Source: Collinsella sp. TM09-10AT (GTDB lineage: Bacteria > Actinomycetota > Coriobacteriia > Coriobacteriales > Coriobacteriaceae). From it: a stretch of 36,037 nt of DNA. Below are positions 25,171 to 32,493 of this stretch, in pieces; position 1 is the stretch's first letter, and every line of letters starts with the position of its first letter. The notes beneath the pieces were generated by a model that saw nothing but the letters and a program-made list of their open reading frames with translations, was not told the DNA's origin and searched no databases. The translations under genes and the position numbers were made by a program. The DNA is taken from positions 155,735 to 191,771 of the forward strand of contig NZ_QSOP01000002.1 in assembly GCF_003436275.1 (NCBI RefSeq), read 5' to 3'.

Positions 25171-26091
25171 GTGGCAACTCAGAAATTCACCGGCGTTATC
25201 CCTCCCGTCGTTGTTCCCGATACCGAAGATCACCAGCTCGATGTTGTCTCCTTTGAGCGCAGCATCAACCGCATGATCGATGCCGGCGTTGATGGCCTGT
25301 TCTTCCTGGGATCCTCGGGCGAGGTCGTCTTCTCCACCGACGAGCGCCGTCGCCAGATTATCGCCGAGGCCGTGCGCATCGTCGATCACCGCGTGCCTGT
25401 TCTGGTCGGCATCATCGATACCGAGACCGAGCGCATGATCGAGCACGGTAAGGTCGCTCAGGAGCTGGGCGCCGATGCGCTTGTCGCCACCTGCCCGTTC
25501 TATGCCCTGCAGGGCATGACCGAGGTCGAGGAGCACTTCCGCATCCTGCACGAGGAGCTCGACCTGCCCATCTTTGCCTATGACATTCCCGTCTGCGTTC
25601 ACACCAAGCTCCCCTGGAAGCTCCTTGCCAAGCTCGGCGCCGAGGGCGTCCTTGCTGGCGTCAAGGATTCCTCGGGTGATGACATCTCGTTCCGCTACCT
25701 CGTTCAGGAGAACGAGAAGAACGGCCATCCGATGAGTATCCTCACCGGTCACGAGGTTGTCGTCGACGGCGCTTACCTCGGTGGCGCCGACGGTTCTGTC
25801 CCGGGCCTTGCCAACGTTGAGCCCGAGGGCTACGTGCGCCAGTGGAAGGCCGCTCAGGCCGGTGACTGGGCTACCGTCAAGGCCGAGCAGGATCGCCTCA
25901 ACGAGATCTCCCACATCTGGGATGTCACCTCGGGCGTCCAGGGCTATGCCGGTGGCGTCGGCGCCTTCAAGACCGCTATGAACCTCATGGGCATCTTCGA
26001 CAGCCCGACCATGCCGCGCCCGGTGAAGGCCATGACCGGCGAGAACGTCGAGGCGATTAGGAAGGTCCTTCAGGACAACGGTCTCCTGTAA
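25171..26091 (+). CDS. N-acetylneuraminate lyase-like aldolase (DapA/NanA superfamily)
   Basis: This is a class I pyruvate aldolase of 306 residues, with Tyr137 in A-Y-D-I-P and the Schiff-base Lys165 in G-V-K-D-S-S-G-D. The carboxylate-binding loop is G-S-S-G-E at 47-51. The arginine that DapA uses for its substrate carboxylate, just after the Tyr motif, is absent, so it is not dihydrodipicolinate synthase. With nanE and a ROK kinase alongside, cleavage of a sialic acid to ManNAc and pyruvate is the likely role. However, the E. coli NanA tail-binding set G-Y-D-E reads G-H-E-V (193-196), and the later Ser is Gly, so the exact sugar may differ. Start GTG 25171 has TAAGGAG at 25158-25164. An upstream in-frame reading overlaps the previous gene and is not credible. 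Confidence 0.82.
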   Translation: MATQKFTGVIPPVVVPDTEDHQLDVVSFERSINRMIDAGVDGLFFLGSSGEVVFSTDERRRQIIAEAVRIVDHRVPVLVGIIDTETERMIEHGKVAQELGADALVATCPFYALQGMTEVEEHFRILHEELDLPIFAYDIPVCVHTKLPWKLLAKLGAEGVLAGVKDSSGDDISFRYLVQENEKNGHPMSILTGHEVVVDGAYLGGADGSVPGLANVEPEGYVRQWKAAQAGDWATVKAEQDRLNEISHIWDVTSGVQGYAGGVGAFKTAMNLMGIFDSPTMPRPVKAMTGENVEAIRKVLQDNGLL

Positions 26092-26121
26092 AGCTTCCCA
26101 GGCACCCGACCTCGCCGTTCA

Positions 26122-26163
26122 ACCGTGTGGCCATGACCCATTAGGTCAATGGCCACACGGTTT
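26122..26163 (+). terminator. Strong hairpin after the lyase gene
   Basis: ACCGTGTGGCCAT (26122-26134) pairs perfectly with ATGGCCACACGGT (26149-26161), and four further inner pairs (GACC with GGTC) form across a bulged A. Only three T residues follow. It may terminate part of the transcripts before the kinase gene. Confidence 0.6.
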
Positions 26164-26262
26164 CTCGGCGATCTCGGACACCTGGAAAACCTTTACTGCG
26201 CTGTGACGGCTAGCCTGACGGCGCATTTCCTGTAGTTGTTTTTATCTCCGAAGGAGAGCGAC

Positions 26263-27228
26263 ATGGAGAACAAGTACGTCTGCTCTGTCGATATCGGCGG
26301 AACTAAAATTGCGACTGCCATCATGGAGTACCCGGCTGACGGTAGTGTGCCCCATCCCGTTTTTGAGGCCGAGGTTCCCACCGAGGCCCAAGAGGGCGGC
26401 GAGGCCGTCTTCCAGCGTATCGAGGCGTCTATCAAGGCCGCTCTTGAGGCGAATCCCGATGTCGAGGTTCTCGGTGTCGGTATCGGTGCCGCAGGCGTCG
26501 TCGATCCCAAGACGGGCGCCATTGCGTATGCCAATGAGATCATGCCCGGCTGGTCCGGCGTTCAGTTGGGGCCGCGTCTGCGCGAGGACCTTGGTCTTCC
26601 CGTTGCCGTTGTGGGCGACGTGCAGGCTCATGCTCTGGGCGAGGCCCACTGGGGTGTCGGCAAGGGCAAGTTCTCCGTCTTGTGTCTTGGCATCGGTACG
26701 GGTATCGGCGGCGCATATGTCGAGAACGGCCGCGTGATGCAGGGCTTCCATGGTGCTGCTGGCCATATGGGCCACATCGAGTGCTCGGCTGCCGCCGGCA
26801 TTCCCTGCGCCTGCGGGCGTTCCGGCCATCTGGAGTCGGTTGCTTCGGGCACTTCCATTGGTCGTATGTACGATGAGCGCTTTGGCCGCGTCGACCCCAG
26901 CCGTCCTTCGGTCGGTCGCGATGTGAACGACCTGTGCCGTGCAGGCGACGCAAAGGCGACCGAGGTCATCCATGACGCTGGCTTTGCGCTGGGTGCCAGC
27001 TTGGGCTCGCTCGCTAACATCCTGGACCCTGAGGTCATCGTGCTTTCGGGCGGCGTGATTCACCAAGGTCCCGATTGGCGTTCGCAGACGTGGAAGGATT
27101 CGGTGCACGAGGGCTATGCCAGCCAGGCGCTCGATCCGCTTCAGGACACGCCGATCCTCATCGGTTCTCTGGAGGGCGATGCTCCGCTCATCGGTGCCGC
27201 TGAGCATCTTCTTGCCTCGTTGAAGTAA
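26263..27228 (+). CDS. ROK-family sugar kinase, probable N-acetylmannosamine kinase
   Basis: The 321-residue protein has the ATP-binding D-I-G-G-T-K at 10-15, a probable catalytic Asp119 in V-V-G-D-V-Q-A-H-A-L-G-E, and G-I-G-T-G-I-G-G at 143-150. The ROK zinc-binding region has H168/H171 and C-A-C-G-R-S-G-H at 182-189. The usual third cysteine is His189, an unusual but potentially competent zinc ligand. In this position between a NanA-like lyase and NanE, phosphorylation of ManNAc to ManNAc-6-P is the simplest role; glucokinase activity cannot be excluded from sequence. ATG 26263 has AAGGAG at 26251-26256. A longer in-frame reading from 26236 would run through that ribosome site. Confidence 0.82.
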   Translation: MENKYVCSVDIGGTKIATAIMEYPADGSVPHPVFEAEVPTEAQEGGEAVFQRIEASIKAALEANPDVEVLGVGIGAAGVVDPKTGAIAYANEIMPGWSGVQLGPRLREDLGLPVAVVGDVQAHALGEAHWGVGKGKFSVLCLGIGTGIGGAYVENGRVMQGFHGAAGHMGHIECSAAAGIPCACGRSGHLESVASGTSIGRMYDERFGRVDPSRPSVGRDVNDLCRAGDAKATEVIHDAGFALGASLGSLANILDPEVIVLSGGVIHQGPDWRSQTWKDSVHEGYASQALDPLQDTPILIGSLEGDAPLIGAAEHLLASLK

Positions 27229-27244
27229 ACGTATCTGCTGTAGG

Positions 27245-27275
27245 AGCCTCCCGAGACAACACGCCTCGGGAGGCT
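27245..27275 (+). other. Intergenic hairpin between kinase and nanE
   Basis: AGCCTCCCGAG (27245-27255) pairs perfectly with CTCGGGAGGCT (27265-27275), 17 bases after the kinase stop. The tail gttctgag is not a T-run, so mRNA stabilisation or partial termination is more likely than a full stop. Confidence 0.5.
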
Positions 27276-27298
27276 GTTCTGAGAAAGGTTGCAGCCTT

Positions 27299-27985
27299 AT
27301 GACCGTCGATCCTTTGATTCAATCCCTGAAGGGCAAGCTCGTCGTGAGCGTTCAGGCGTATATGGGCGAGCCGCTTCGTACGCCCGAGACCATGGCTCAA
27401 ATGTCTCGCGCTTGCGAGCTTGGCGGCGCCGCCGCCATTCGCTGTCAGGGCCTTGCCGACATTGCCGCTATTAAGGGTCGCTGTGAGGTTCCTGTTATCG
27501 GCCTGTGGAAGGATGGACACGAGGGCGTTTACATCACGCCGACGCTGCGTCACGCTCGCGCCTGCGTTGCTGCCGGTGCCGATATCGTGGCGATCGACGC
27601 CACCGATCGTCCGCGTCCCGATGGCAAGACCGTCGAGGATACCTTCCGCCCGCTGCACGAGGAGGGCGTGCTCCTGATGGCGGATTGTGCCACCATCGAG
27701 GACATTCGCCGTGCGGTTGATATGGGCTTTGACCTGGTATCCACCACGCTTTCTCACGGCGTCGCCGCCATCGACTGCACCATGGCCGATGGCCCCGACC
27801 TGCCACTCCTGCGTCAGGCGACCGAGGAATTCCCCGGTCTTCCCATCATCTGCGAGGGCCGCGTGCACACGCCCGAGGAGGCTCGCGCTGCGATCGATGC
27901 TGGCGCCTGGGCCGTTGTCGTCGGCACCGCCATCACGCACCCCACGAGTATTACGAGTTGGTTCAAGGCTGCGCTTGAGGCGTAA
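27299..27985 (+). CDS. nanE: N-acetylmannosamine-6-phosphate 2-epimerase
   Basis: NanE converts ManNAc-6-P to GlcNAc-6-P, the step that joins sialic acid catabolism to amino-sugar metabolism. The 228-residue TIM-barrel protein carries the family signatures in order. K-G-K-L-V-V-S-V-Q-A is at about 11-20. A-I-R-C-Q-G, G-L-W-K-D-G and Y-I-T-P-T follow. D-A-T-D-R-P-R-P-D-G is at about 100-109, and I-C-E-G-R-V-H-T-P-E-E-A precedes V-V-V-G-T-A-I-T. The length is typical. ATG 27299 follows AAAGG at 27284-27288 with a 10-base gap. It is the last gene before the strong terminator at 28037-28074. This is the most secure member of the pathway and anchors the functional reading of its neighbours. Confidence 0.95.
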   Translation: MTVDPLIQSLKGKLVVSVQAYMGEPLRTPETMAQMSRACELGGAAAIRCQGLADIAAIKGRCEVPVIGLWKDGHEGVYITPTLRHARACVAAGADIVAIDATDRPRPDGKTVEDTFRPLHEEGVLLMADCATIEDIRRAVDMGFDLVSTTLSHGVAAIDCTMADGPDLPLLRQATEEFPGLPIICEGRVHTPEEARAAIDAGAWAVVVGTAITHPTSITSWFKAALEA

Positions 27986-28036
27986 GACAGGCCTCGTATC
28001 CGCTCGGGGCGGTATACTCAATATAGGCAATTGACC

Positions 28037-28074
28037 GCGCGGGATCCGGGTTGCTGGGTCCCGCGCTTGTTTTT
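28037..28074 (+). terminator. Intrinsic terminator ending the nonulosonate operon
   Basis: GCGCGGGATCC (28037-28047) pairs with GGGTCCCGCGC (28056-28066), eleven pairs with one G-U, followed by ttgttttt. This is the only hairpin of the module with a good T-tract and marks its end, just before rapZ. Confidence 0.85.
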
Positions 28075-28086
28075 GGGAGGCAGCAC

Positions 28087-29007
28087 ATGCAAAAGGGAGA
28101 TGCCATGGATGCGGCGGAGCGCTCGGAGCGCATCCCCGATATCGTCATCATCACCGGAATGTCCGGATCGGGCCGCACACAGGCCATGCACGTGTTCGAG
28201 GACATGGGCTATTTTTGCATTGATAACCTACCTCCGCGTCTCATCGCCCAGCTTGCCGAGCTCGTCGGCATCAATACGGGCGTGGGCAGGCATCTCGCCG
28301 TCACCTGCGATTTGCGTAGCCAGGGACTGTTTGACGAGTTGCTCGATGCGGTCGCCGCGCTCGAAGAGCGCGAGATGAGCTGCGACATCGTGTTCCTGGA
28401 GGCTTCTGACGAGGTGCTGATTCGTCGCTACAGCGAAAATCGCCGCCGTCATCCCATTGCCAAGCCGGGGGAGACTACGGCCGATGCCATTCAGCGCGAG
28501 CGCCTTCAGCTGCAGGGCGTGCGCGATCGAGCCGATATGATTATCGACACGAGCCGCCTGCGCACCTCTGCCCTGCGCAACAAATTGCGCATGGCGTTCT
28601 CCGAGTTGTCCGACCAGCAGCTCATGGACGTTCACGTGTTCTCGTTTGGCTTTAAGCACGGTATGCCCGTCGAGGCGGACATTATGATCGACGTTCGCTT
28701 CCTGCCCAATCCGTTTTACGATCCCGAGATGCGTACCATGACCGGTCTCGATAAGAAAGTCTCCGACTTTGTTCTGGACCATCCCAAGACCCAGGAGTTC
28801 TGGAAGGCCTGGACGCAGCTGCTCGATACGGTGATGCCGGGCTATATCGCGGAGGGTAAGCCGCAGCTTTCTATCGCCATCGGCTGCACGGGCGGACAGC
28901 ACCGTAGCGTCGCCATTGCCGAGGCCACGGCCCGTTACCTGGAAGGCGCCCAGTATCACGTGAGCATCTCCCACCGCGACCTGTCGCGCGCCAACACGAA
29001 GGCATAG
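28087..29007 (+). CDS. rapZ: RapZ/YvcJ-family RNase adaptor and nucleotide-binding protein
   Basis: RapZ proteins bind nucleotides and, in enterobacteria, steer RNase E to GlmZ to control amino-sugar synthesis; the actinobacterial role is less clear. The 306-residue protein has a Walker A variant G-M-S-G-S-G-R-T at 24-31, with Arg instead of Lys, a variant I recall from other actinobacterial members. E-D-M-G-Y-F-C-I-D-N-L-P-P follows. The C-terminal domain contains S-F-G-F-K-H-G, D-V-R-F-L-P-N-P and I-G-C-T-G-G-Q-H-R-S. ATG 28087 has GGGAGG six bases upstream; ATG 28105 also has AAGGGA and could be the true start, giving 300 residues. whiA follows after 6 bases. The yvcK gene usually found between them is missing. 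Confidence 0.93.
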   Translation: MQKGDAMDAAERSERIPDIVIITGMSGSGRTQAMHVFEDMGYFCIDNLPPRLIAQLAELVGINTGVGRHLAVTCDLRSQGLFDELLDAVAALEEREMSCDIVFLEASDEVLIRRYSENRRRHPIAKPGETTADAIQRERLQLQGVRDRADMIIDTSRLRTSALRNKLRMAFSELSDQQLMDVHVFSFGFKHGMPVEADIMIDVRFLPNPFYDPEMRTMTGLDKKVSDFVLDHPKTQEFWKAWTQLLDTVMPGYIAEGKPQLSIAIGCTGGQHRSVAIAEATARYLEGAQYHVSISHRDLSRANTKA

Positions 29008-29013
29008 GCCTGC

Positions 29014-29943
29014 ATGTCGTTTACCGCTGAGGTGCGCGACGAGCTTGCGCGCTGCGAACCCGAATGTGAATACTGCGATTTGTCGACGCTTGCCGCCCTG
29101 ACGCGTGTGAGCGGTACGCTTTCGTTGGCCGGCTCCGGGCGGTATCGTTTGACGGTCGCGACCGAGACGGGAGCCGTCGCGCGCACGATGATCACGCTGA
29201 CGCATCGCATCCTTAAGCTCAAAACGGAATTCACCGTTCGTAAATCGGTCTTGCATAAGGTCCGTAACTATCTCATTACCCTGCCCGATCAACCCGACCT
29301 GGACAAGGCTCTGGTGCTGCTGGGCATTCTAGACCGCAGGGGAGGGCTCGTTGCTGGTGTTCCCCGACACATCGTTGCCCGTCCCTGCTGCAGGCTTGCC
29401 TACATCCGCGGCGCGCTCATCGCGGGCGGCTTCGTGGCCGATCCACGCGGCGATTTTCATTTGGAGATCGCGGTGCAGGGCGAGCAATATGCCAAGGGGC
29501 TTTGCGACCTGTTGGGGCAGATTGGGGTCCATGCTCGTGTTAATGCGCGGCGGGGGTCATATGCCGTGTACATTAAGAGCGCCGAGGAAATCGAGCATTT
29601 ATTAAAGCTGATTGGTGCCAAGCGCAGCGTTGCCGAGATTGAGGAGGCGCGCGCGGTCAAGTTGGTTAAGAACGATGTGAACCGTCGCGTGAACGCCGAG
29701 CTCGCCAACCAGACCAGAAGCGCCGGTGCTGCCCAACATCAGCTTGCGCTTATCGATGAGCTCGAGCAGCGCGGCCTTCGCGATGCGCTTCCGGATGCCT
29801 TGGCGGTCTTTTGCGTCCTGCGCGAGCGCTATCCCGATCTGTCGCTGCGTGATTTAGGGGAGATGGCTGACCCTCCCTTGTCGAAGTCGGCCCTCTACCA
29901 TCGAGTTTTGAGGCTTGAAAAGCTCATTGAAGCAAACGGGTAG
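29014..29943 (+). CDS. whiA: DNA-binding protein WhiA
   Basis: WhiA is a conserved Gram-positive DNA-binding protein tied to sporulation in Streptomyces and to cell division in Bacillus. The 309-residue protein begins S-F-T-A-E-V-R-D-E-L-A, the standard family start. It has two LAGLIDADG-like halves without nuclease residues; the second half contains Y-I-R-G-A-L-I-A-G-G-F-V-A-D-P. A C-terminal helix-turn-helix appears as L-S-L-R-D-L-G-E-M-A followed by S-K-S-A-L-Y-H-R. The basic linker V-N-R-R-V-N-A-E-L-A-N is also typical. It starts 6 bases after rapZ, with no strong ribosome site of its own, so coupled translation is likely. In an organism not known to sporulate, a cell-cycle role is the safer guess. 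Confidence 0.94.
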   Translation: MSFTAEVRDELARCEPECEYCDLSTLAALTRVSGTLSLAGSGRYRLTVATETGAVARTMITLTHRILKLKTEFTVRKSVLHKVRNYLITLPDQPDLDKALVLLGILDRRGGLVAGVPRHIVARPCCRLAYIRGALIAGGFVADPRGDFHLEIAVQGEQYAKGLCDLLGQIGVHARVNARRGSYAVYIKSAEEIEHLLKLIGAKRSVAEIEEARAVKLVKNDVNRRVNAELANQTRSAGAAQHQLALIDELEQRGLRDALPDALAVFCVLRERYPDLSLRDLGEMADPPLSKSALYHRVLRLEKLIEANG

Positions 29944-29952
29944 TTTAAAGTA

Positions 29953-29980
29953 TCGACTTATATACGGATTTAGCTGCTAT
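29953..29980 (+). promoter_or_regulatory. Candidate gap promoter
   Basis: TCGACT (29953-29958) and TGCTAT (29975-29980) are separated by 16 bases, just after the whiA stop. The -10 has the same CTGCTAT sequence as the nonulosonate operon promoter. A second -10, TATATT at 30059-30064, could give a shorter transcript. Neither is proven. Confidence 0.35.
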
Positions 29981-29988
29981 TTTATTCT

Positions 29989-30002
29989 TTAAAACGTTTT
30001 AA
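29989..30002 (+). promoter_or_regulatory. TTAAAACGTTTTAA operator-like palindrome
   Basis: A perfect 14-base palindrome centred on CG lies 8 bases downstream of the candidate -10, where a bound repressor would block initiation or early elongation. Its core AAACGTTT also occurs at 17355-17362. Confidence 0.5.
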
Positions 30003-30018
30003 CGTAAATTTGATTTTC

Positions 30019-30043
30019 AATTTCGAGCATTCTCGTGAAATTC
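30019..30043 (+). promoter_or_regulatory. Second inverted repeat upstream of gap
   Basis: AATTTCGAG (30019-30027) and CTCGTGAAATT (30032-30042) are complementary apart from a two-base insertion. The repeat lies between the palindrome and an A-tract followed by a TATATT element. It may be an operator or an RNA hairpin. Confidence 0.3.
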
Positions 30044-30136
30044 AAGTCAAAAAAAAGGTATATTAGGCGAGTGGTTAGTTTGTGGGCCTCAACGGCGGGC
30101 GCTGTAGCTTGCGGGGGCCTTACGAAAGGAGACACA

Positions 30137-31162
30137 ATGGCAGTAAAGGTTGCTATTAACGGCTTCGGTCGCATCGGTCGTCTGGCTTTCCGTCAGATGT
30201 TCGGTCATGAGGGCTCCGAGATCGTCGCTATCAACGACCTCACCTCTCCCGATATGCTCGCTTACCTGCTGAAGTACGACTCCACGCAGGGCAACTACGC
30301 TCGCGATCACGAGGTCGTTGCTGGCGAGGATTCCATCACCGTTGACGGCAAGGAGATCAAGATCTACAAGGAGGCCGACGCCAACAACCTGCCTTGGGGC
30401 GACCTCGACGTCGACGTCGTTCTCGAGTGCACCGGCTTCTACACCAGCAAGGCTAAGGCTCAGGCCCACATCAACGCTGGCGCCAAGAAGGTCGTCATCT
30501 CCGCTCCGGCCGGCAGCGATCTGCCCACCATCGTGTACAACGTCAACCACGAGACGCTGACCGCTGAGGACAACATCATCTCCGCTGCTTCCTGCACCAC
30601 CAACTGCCTCGCCCCGATGGCCAAGGGTCTGAACGACTTCGCTCCCATCGTGTCCGGCATCATGACCACCATTCACGCCTGGACCGGCGACCAGATGCCG
30701 CTCGACGGCCCGCAGCGCAAGGGCAACAAGCGTCGTAGCCGCGCCTGCGCCGTCAACATCGTCCCCAACACCACCGGTGCTGCCAAGGCTATCGGCCTGG
30801 TTCTCCCCGAGCTCAACGGTAAGCTCATCGGTGCCGCCCAGCGCGTCCCGACGCCGACCGGCTCCATCACCAACCTCTACGCTGTTGTTGACAAGAAGGT
30901 CACCGTCGACGAGGTCAACGCCGCTATGAAGGCCTACGCTTCCACCATCTCCGAGACCTTCGGTTACAACGAGGACGACATCGTCTCCACCGACATCATC
31001 GGCGAGACCCACGGCTCCATCTTCGACGCCACTCAGACCATGTGCTCTGACCTCGGCAACGGCCAGACCCTCGTTCAGGTCACCTCTTGGTACGACAACG
31101 AGAACTCCTACACCTCTCAGATGGTCCGCACCATCAAGTACTTCGAGAAGTTCGTTGCTTAA
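30137..31162 (+). CDS. gap: Glyceraldehyde-3-phosphate dehydrogenase, type I
   Basis: The enzyme oxidises and phosphorylates glyceraldehyde-3-phosphate with NAD+ in glycolysis. The 341-residue protein has the NAD motif N-G-F-G-R-I-G-R at 8-15, and Asp34 in I-N-D-L favours NAD over NADP. The catalytic Cys153 is in S-C-T-T-N-C-L-A-P, with partner His180 in T-I-H-A-W-T-G-D-Q. The usual T-N-D-Q is T-G-D-Q and the usual S-T-G-A-A-K-A is T-T-G-A-A-K-A, marking a less common branch of the family. ATG 30137 has AAAGGAG at 30125-30131; an upstream in-frame reading runs into the promoter. Codon use is highly optimised. A terminator separates it from pgk. Confidence 0.97.
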   Translation: MAVKVAINGFGRIGRLAFRQMFGHEGSEIVAINDLTSPDMLAYLLKYDSTQGNYARDHEVVAGEDSITVDGKEIKIYKEADANNLPWGDLDVDVVLECTGFYTSKAKAQAHINAGAKKVVISAPAGSDLPTIVYNVNHETLTAEDNIISAASCTTNCLAPMAKGLNDFAPIVSGIMTTIHAWTGDQMPLDGPQRKGNKRRSRACAVNIVPNTTGAAKAIGLVLPELNGKLIGAAQRVPTPTGSITNLYAVVDKKVTVDEVNAAMKAYASTISETFGYNEDDIVSTDIIGETHGSIFDATQTMCSDLGNGQTLVQVTSWYDNENSYTSQMVRTIKYFEKFVA

Positions 31163-31200
31163 TTTAGCTTTTAGCGAATAGCTCGTTGAGCGTCTAAAGA

Positions 31201-31246
31201 AGGGCGCGGCCTCATAGGGCTTACACCCTAGGGTCGCGCCCTTTTT
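31201..31246 (+). terminator. Terminator between gap and pgk
   Basis: AGGGCGCGGCC (31201-31211) pairs with GGTCGCGCCCT (31232-31242), with one G-U pair. An inner TAGGG/CCCTA helix extends it, and a T-tract follows. It should end many gap transcripts, so pgk onward either depends on readthrough or has its own promoter. Confidence 0.85.
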
Positions 31247-31256
31247 ATAGGAAATC

Positions 31257-31279
31257 GTCTGCCGTAATGGGAGGCAGAC
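31257..31279 (+). other. Hairpin in the pgk leader
   Basis: GTCTGCC (31257-31263) pairs with GGCAGAC (31273-31279), 24 bases before pgk. No convincing promoter was seen between the gap terminator and pgk, so this could protect the 5' end of a processed transcript. Confidence 0.4.
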
Positions 31280-31302
31280 ACGTACGAAAGGTAGAAGCAA
31301 AC

Positions 31303-32493
31303 ATGGCCTTTACCAAGAAGACCGTCCGCGACATCGATGTCGACGGCAAGCGCGTTCTCGTCCGCGTTGACTTCAACGTGCCTATCAAGGATGGCGTCGT
31401 TGGCGATACCACCCGCATCAAGGCTGCCCTGCCCACCATCAACTACCTCGTTGAGCACAACGCTCGCGTCATCCTCATGAGCCACCTCGGCCGTCCCGAT
31501 GGCACCGGCTTCCAGCCCGAGCTCTCCCTTGAGCCTGTCGCCAAGAAGCTCGCTGAGCTCTCTGGTCTCGATGTTGCCTTTGTCGCCGACACCTACGGCG
31601 AGAAGGCTGCTGAGGCTGTTGCCGCCGTCGAGCCGGGCAAGGTCCTCGTTCTCGAGAACGTCCGTTTTGACAAGCGCGAGAAGAAGAACGATCCCGAGAT
31701 CGCCAAGAAGCTCGCTTCCTATGGTGACGTCTTCGTTCTCGATGCTTTCGGTACCGCTCACCGCGCCCAGGGTTCCGTCGTGGGTCCCGCCGCTTACCTG
31801 CCTGCCGTCGCCGGCTTCCTGCTCGAGAAGGAGGTCGACACGCTGACCGGCATCTTCGCCGAGCCCGAGCGCCCCTTCGTTGCTATCGTCGGCGGTTCCA
31901 AGGTTTCCTCCAAGATCGGCGTTCTCGATCACCTCATCGACTCCGCTGACACCCTGATCATCGGTGGCGGCATGGCCTACACCTTCTTCCTGGCTCAGGG
32001 CCTGACCGTCGGTCAGTCCCTCAAGGAAGAGGACTGGGTCGAGCGCGCCGGCGAGATGCTCAAGAAGGCCGAGGAGAAGGGCGTCAAGATCCTGCTCCCC
32101 ATCGACAACCGCGTTGCCGATCACTTTGGCGAGGACGCTGTCCCCGAGGTTGTCGCTTCCGACGCTATCCCCGACGATCGTGAGGGCATGGACATCGGCC
32201 CCAAGACCGAGGAGCTCTACGCCGAGGCCGTCAAGGGCGCCAAGACCGTGTTCTGGAACGGCCCCATGGGTGTATTCGAGTTCGACAACTTCGCTCACGG
32301 CACCCAGGCTATCGCCGAGGCCGTCGCCGAGGCCGACTGCACCTCGATCATCGGCGGTGGCGACTCTGTCGCGGCTGTCAACAAGTTCAACCTGGCCGAC
32401 AAGATGAGCTGGATCTCCACCGGTGGTGGCGCTTCCATGGAGCTCGTCGAGGGTAAGGCCCTGCCCGGAGTGGAGGCGCTTCTCGATGCCTAA
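31303..32493 (+). CDS. pgk: Phosphoglycerate kinase
   Basis: The enzyme transfers phosphate from 1,3-bisphosphoglycerate to ADP. The 396-residue protein has the signature V-R-V-D-F-N-V-P at 20-27 and the substrate-site H-L-G-R-P-D. Hinge-region E-N-V-R-F, nucleotide-site G-G-S-K-V-S-S-K and the C-terminal G-G-G-D-S-V and S-T-G-G-G-A-S follow. The length is standard. ATG 31303 follows GAAAGG at 31286-31291. The stop overlaps the tpiA start (ATGCCTAA), giving tight coupling within the glycolytic operon. Confidence 0.98.
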   Translation: MAFTKKTVRDIDVDGKRVLVRVDFNVPIKDGVVGDTTRIKAALPTINYLVEHNARVILMSHLGRPDGTGFQPELSLEPVAKKLAELSGLDVAFVADTYGEKAAEAVAAVEPGKVLVLENVRFDKREKKNDPEIAKKLASYGDVFVLDAFGTAHRAQGSVVGPAAYLPAVAGFLLEKEVDTLTGIFAEPERPFVAIVGGSKVSSKIGVLDHLIDSADTLIIGGGMAYTFFLAQGLTVGQSLKEEDWVERAGEMLKKAEEKGVKILLPIDNRVADHFGEDAVPEVVASDAIPDDREGMDIGPKTEELYAEAVKGAKTVFWNGPMGVFEFDNFAHGTQAIAEAVAEADCTSIIGGGDSVAAVNKFNLADKMSWISTGGGASMELVEGKALPGVEALLDA

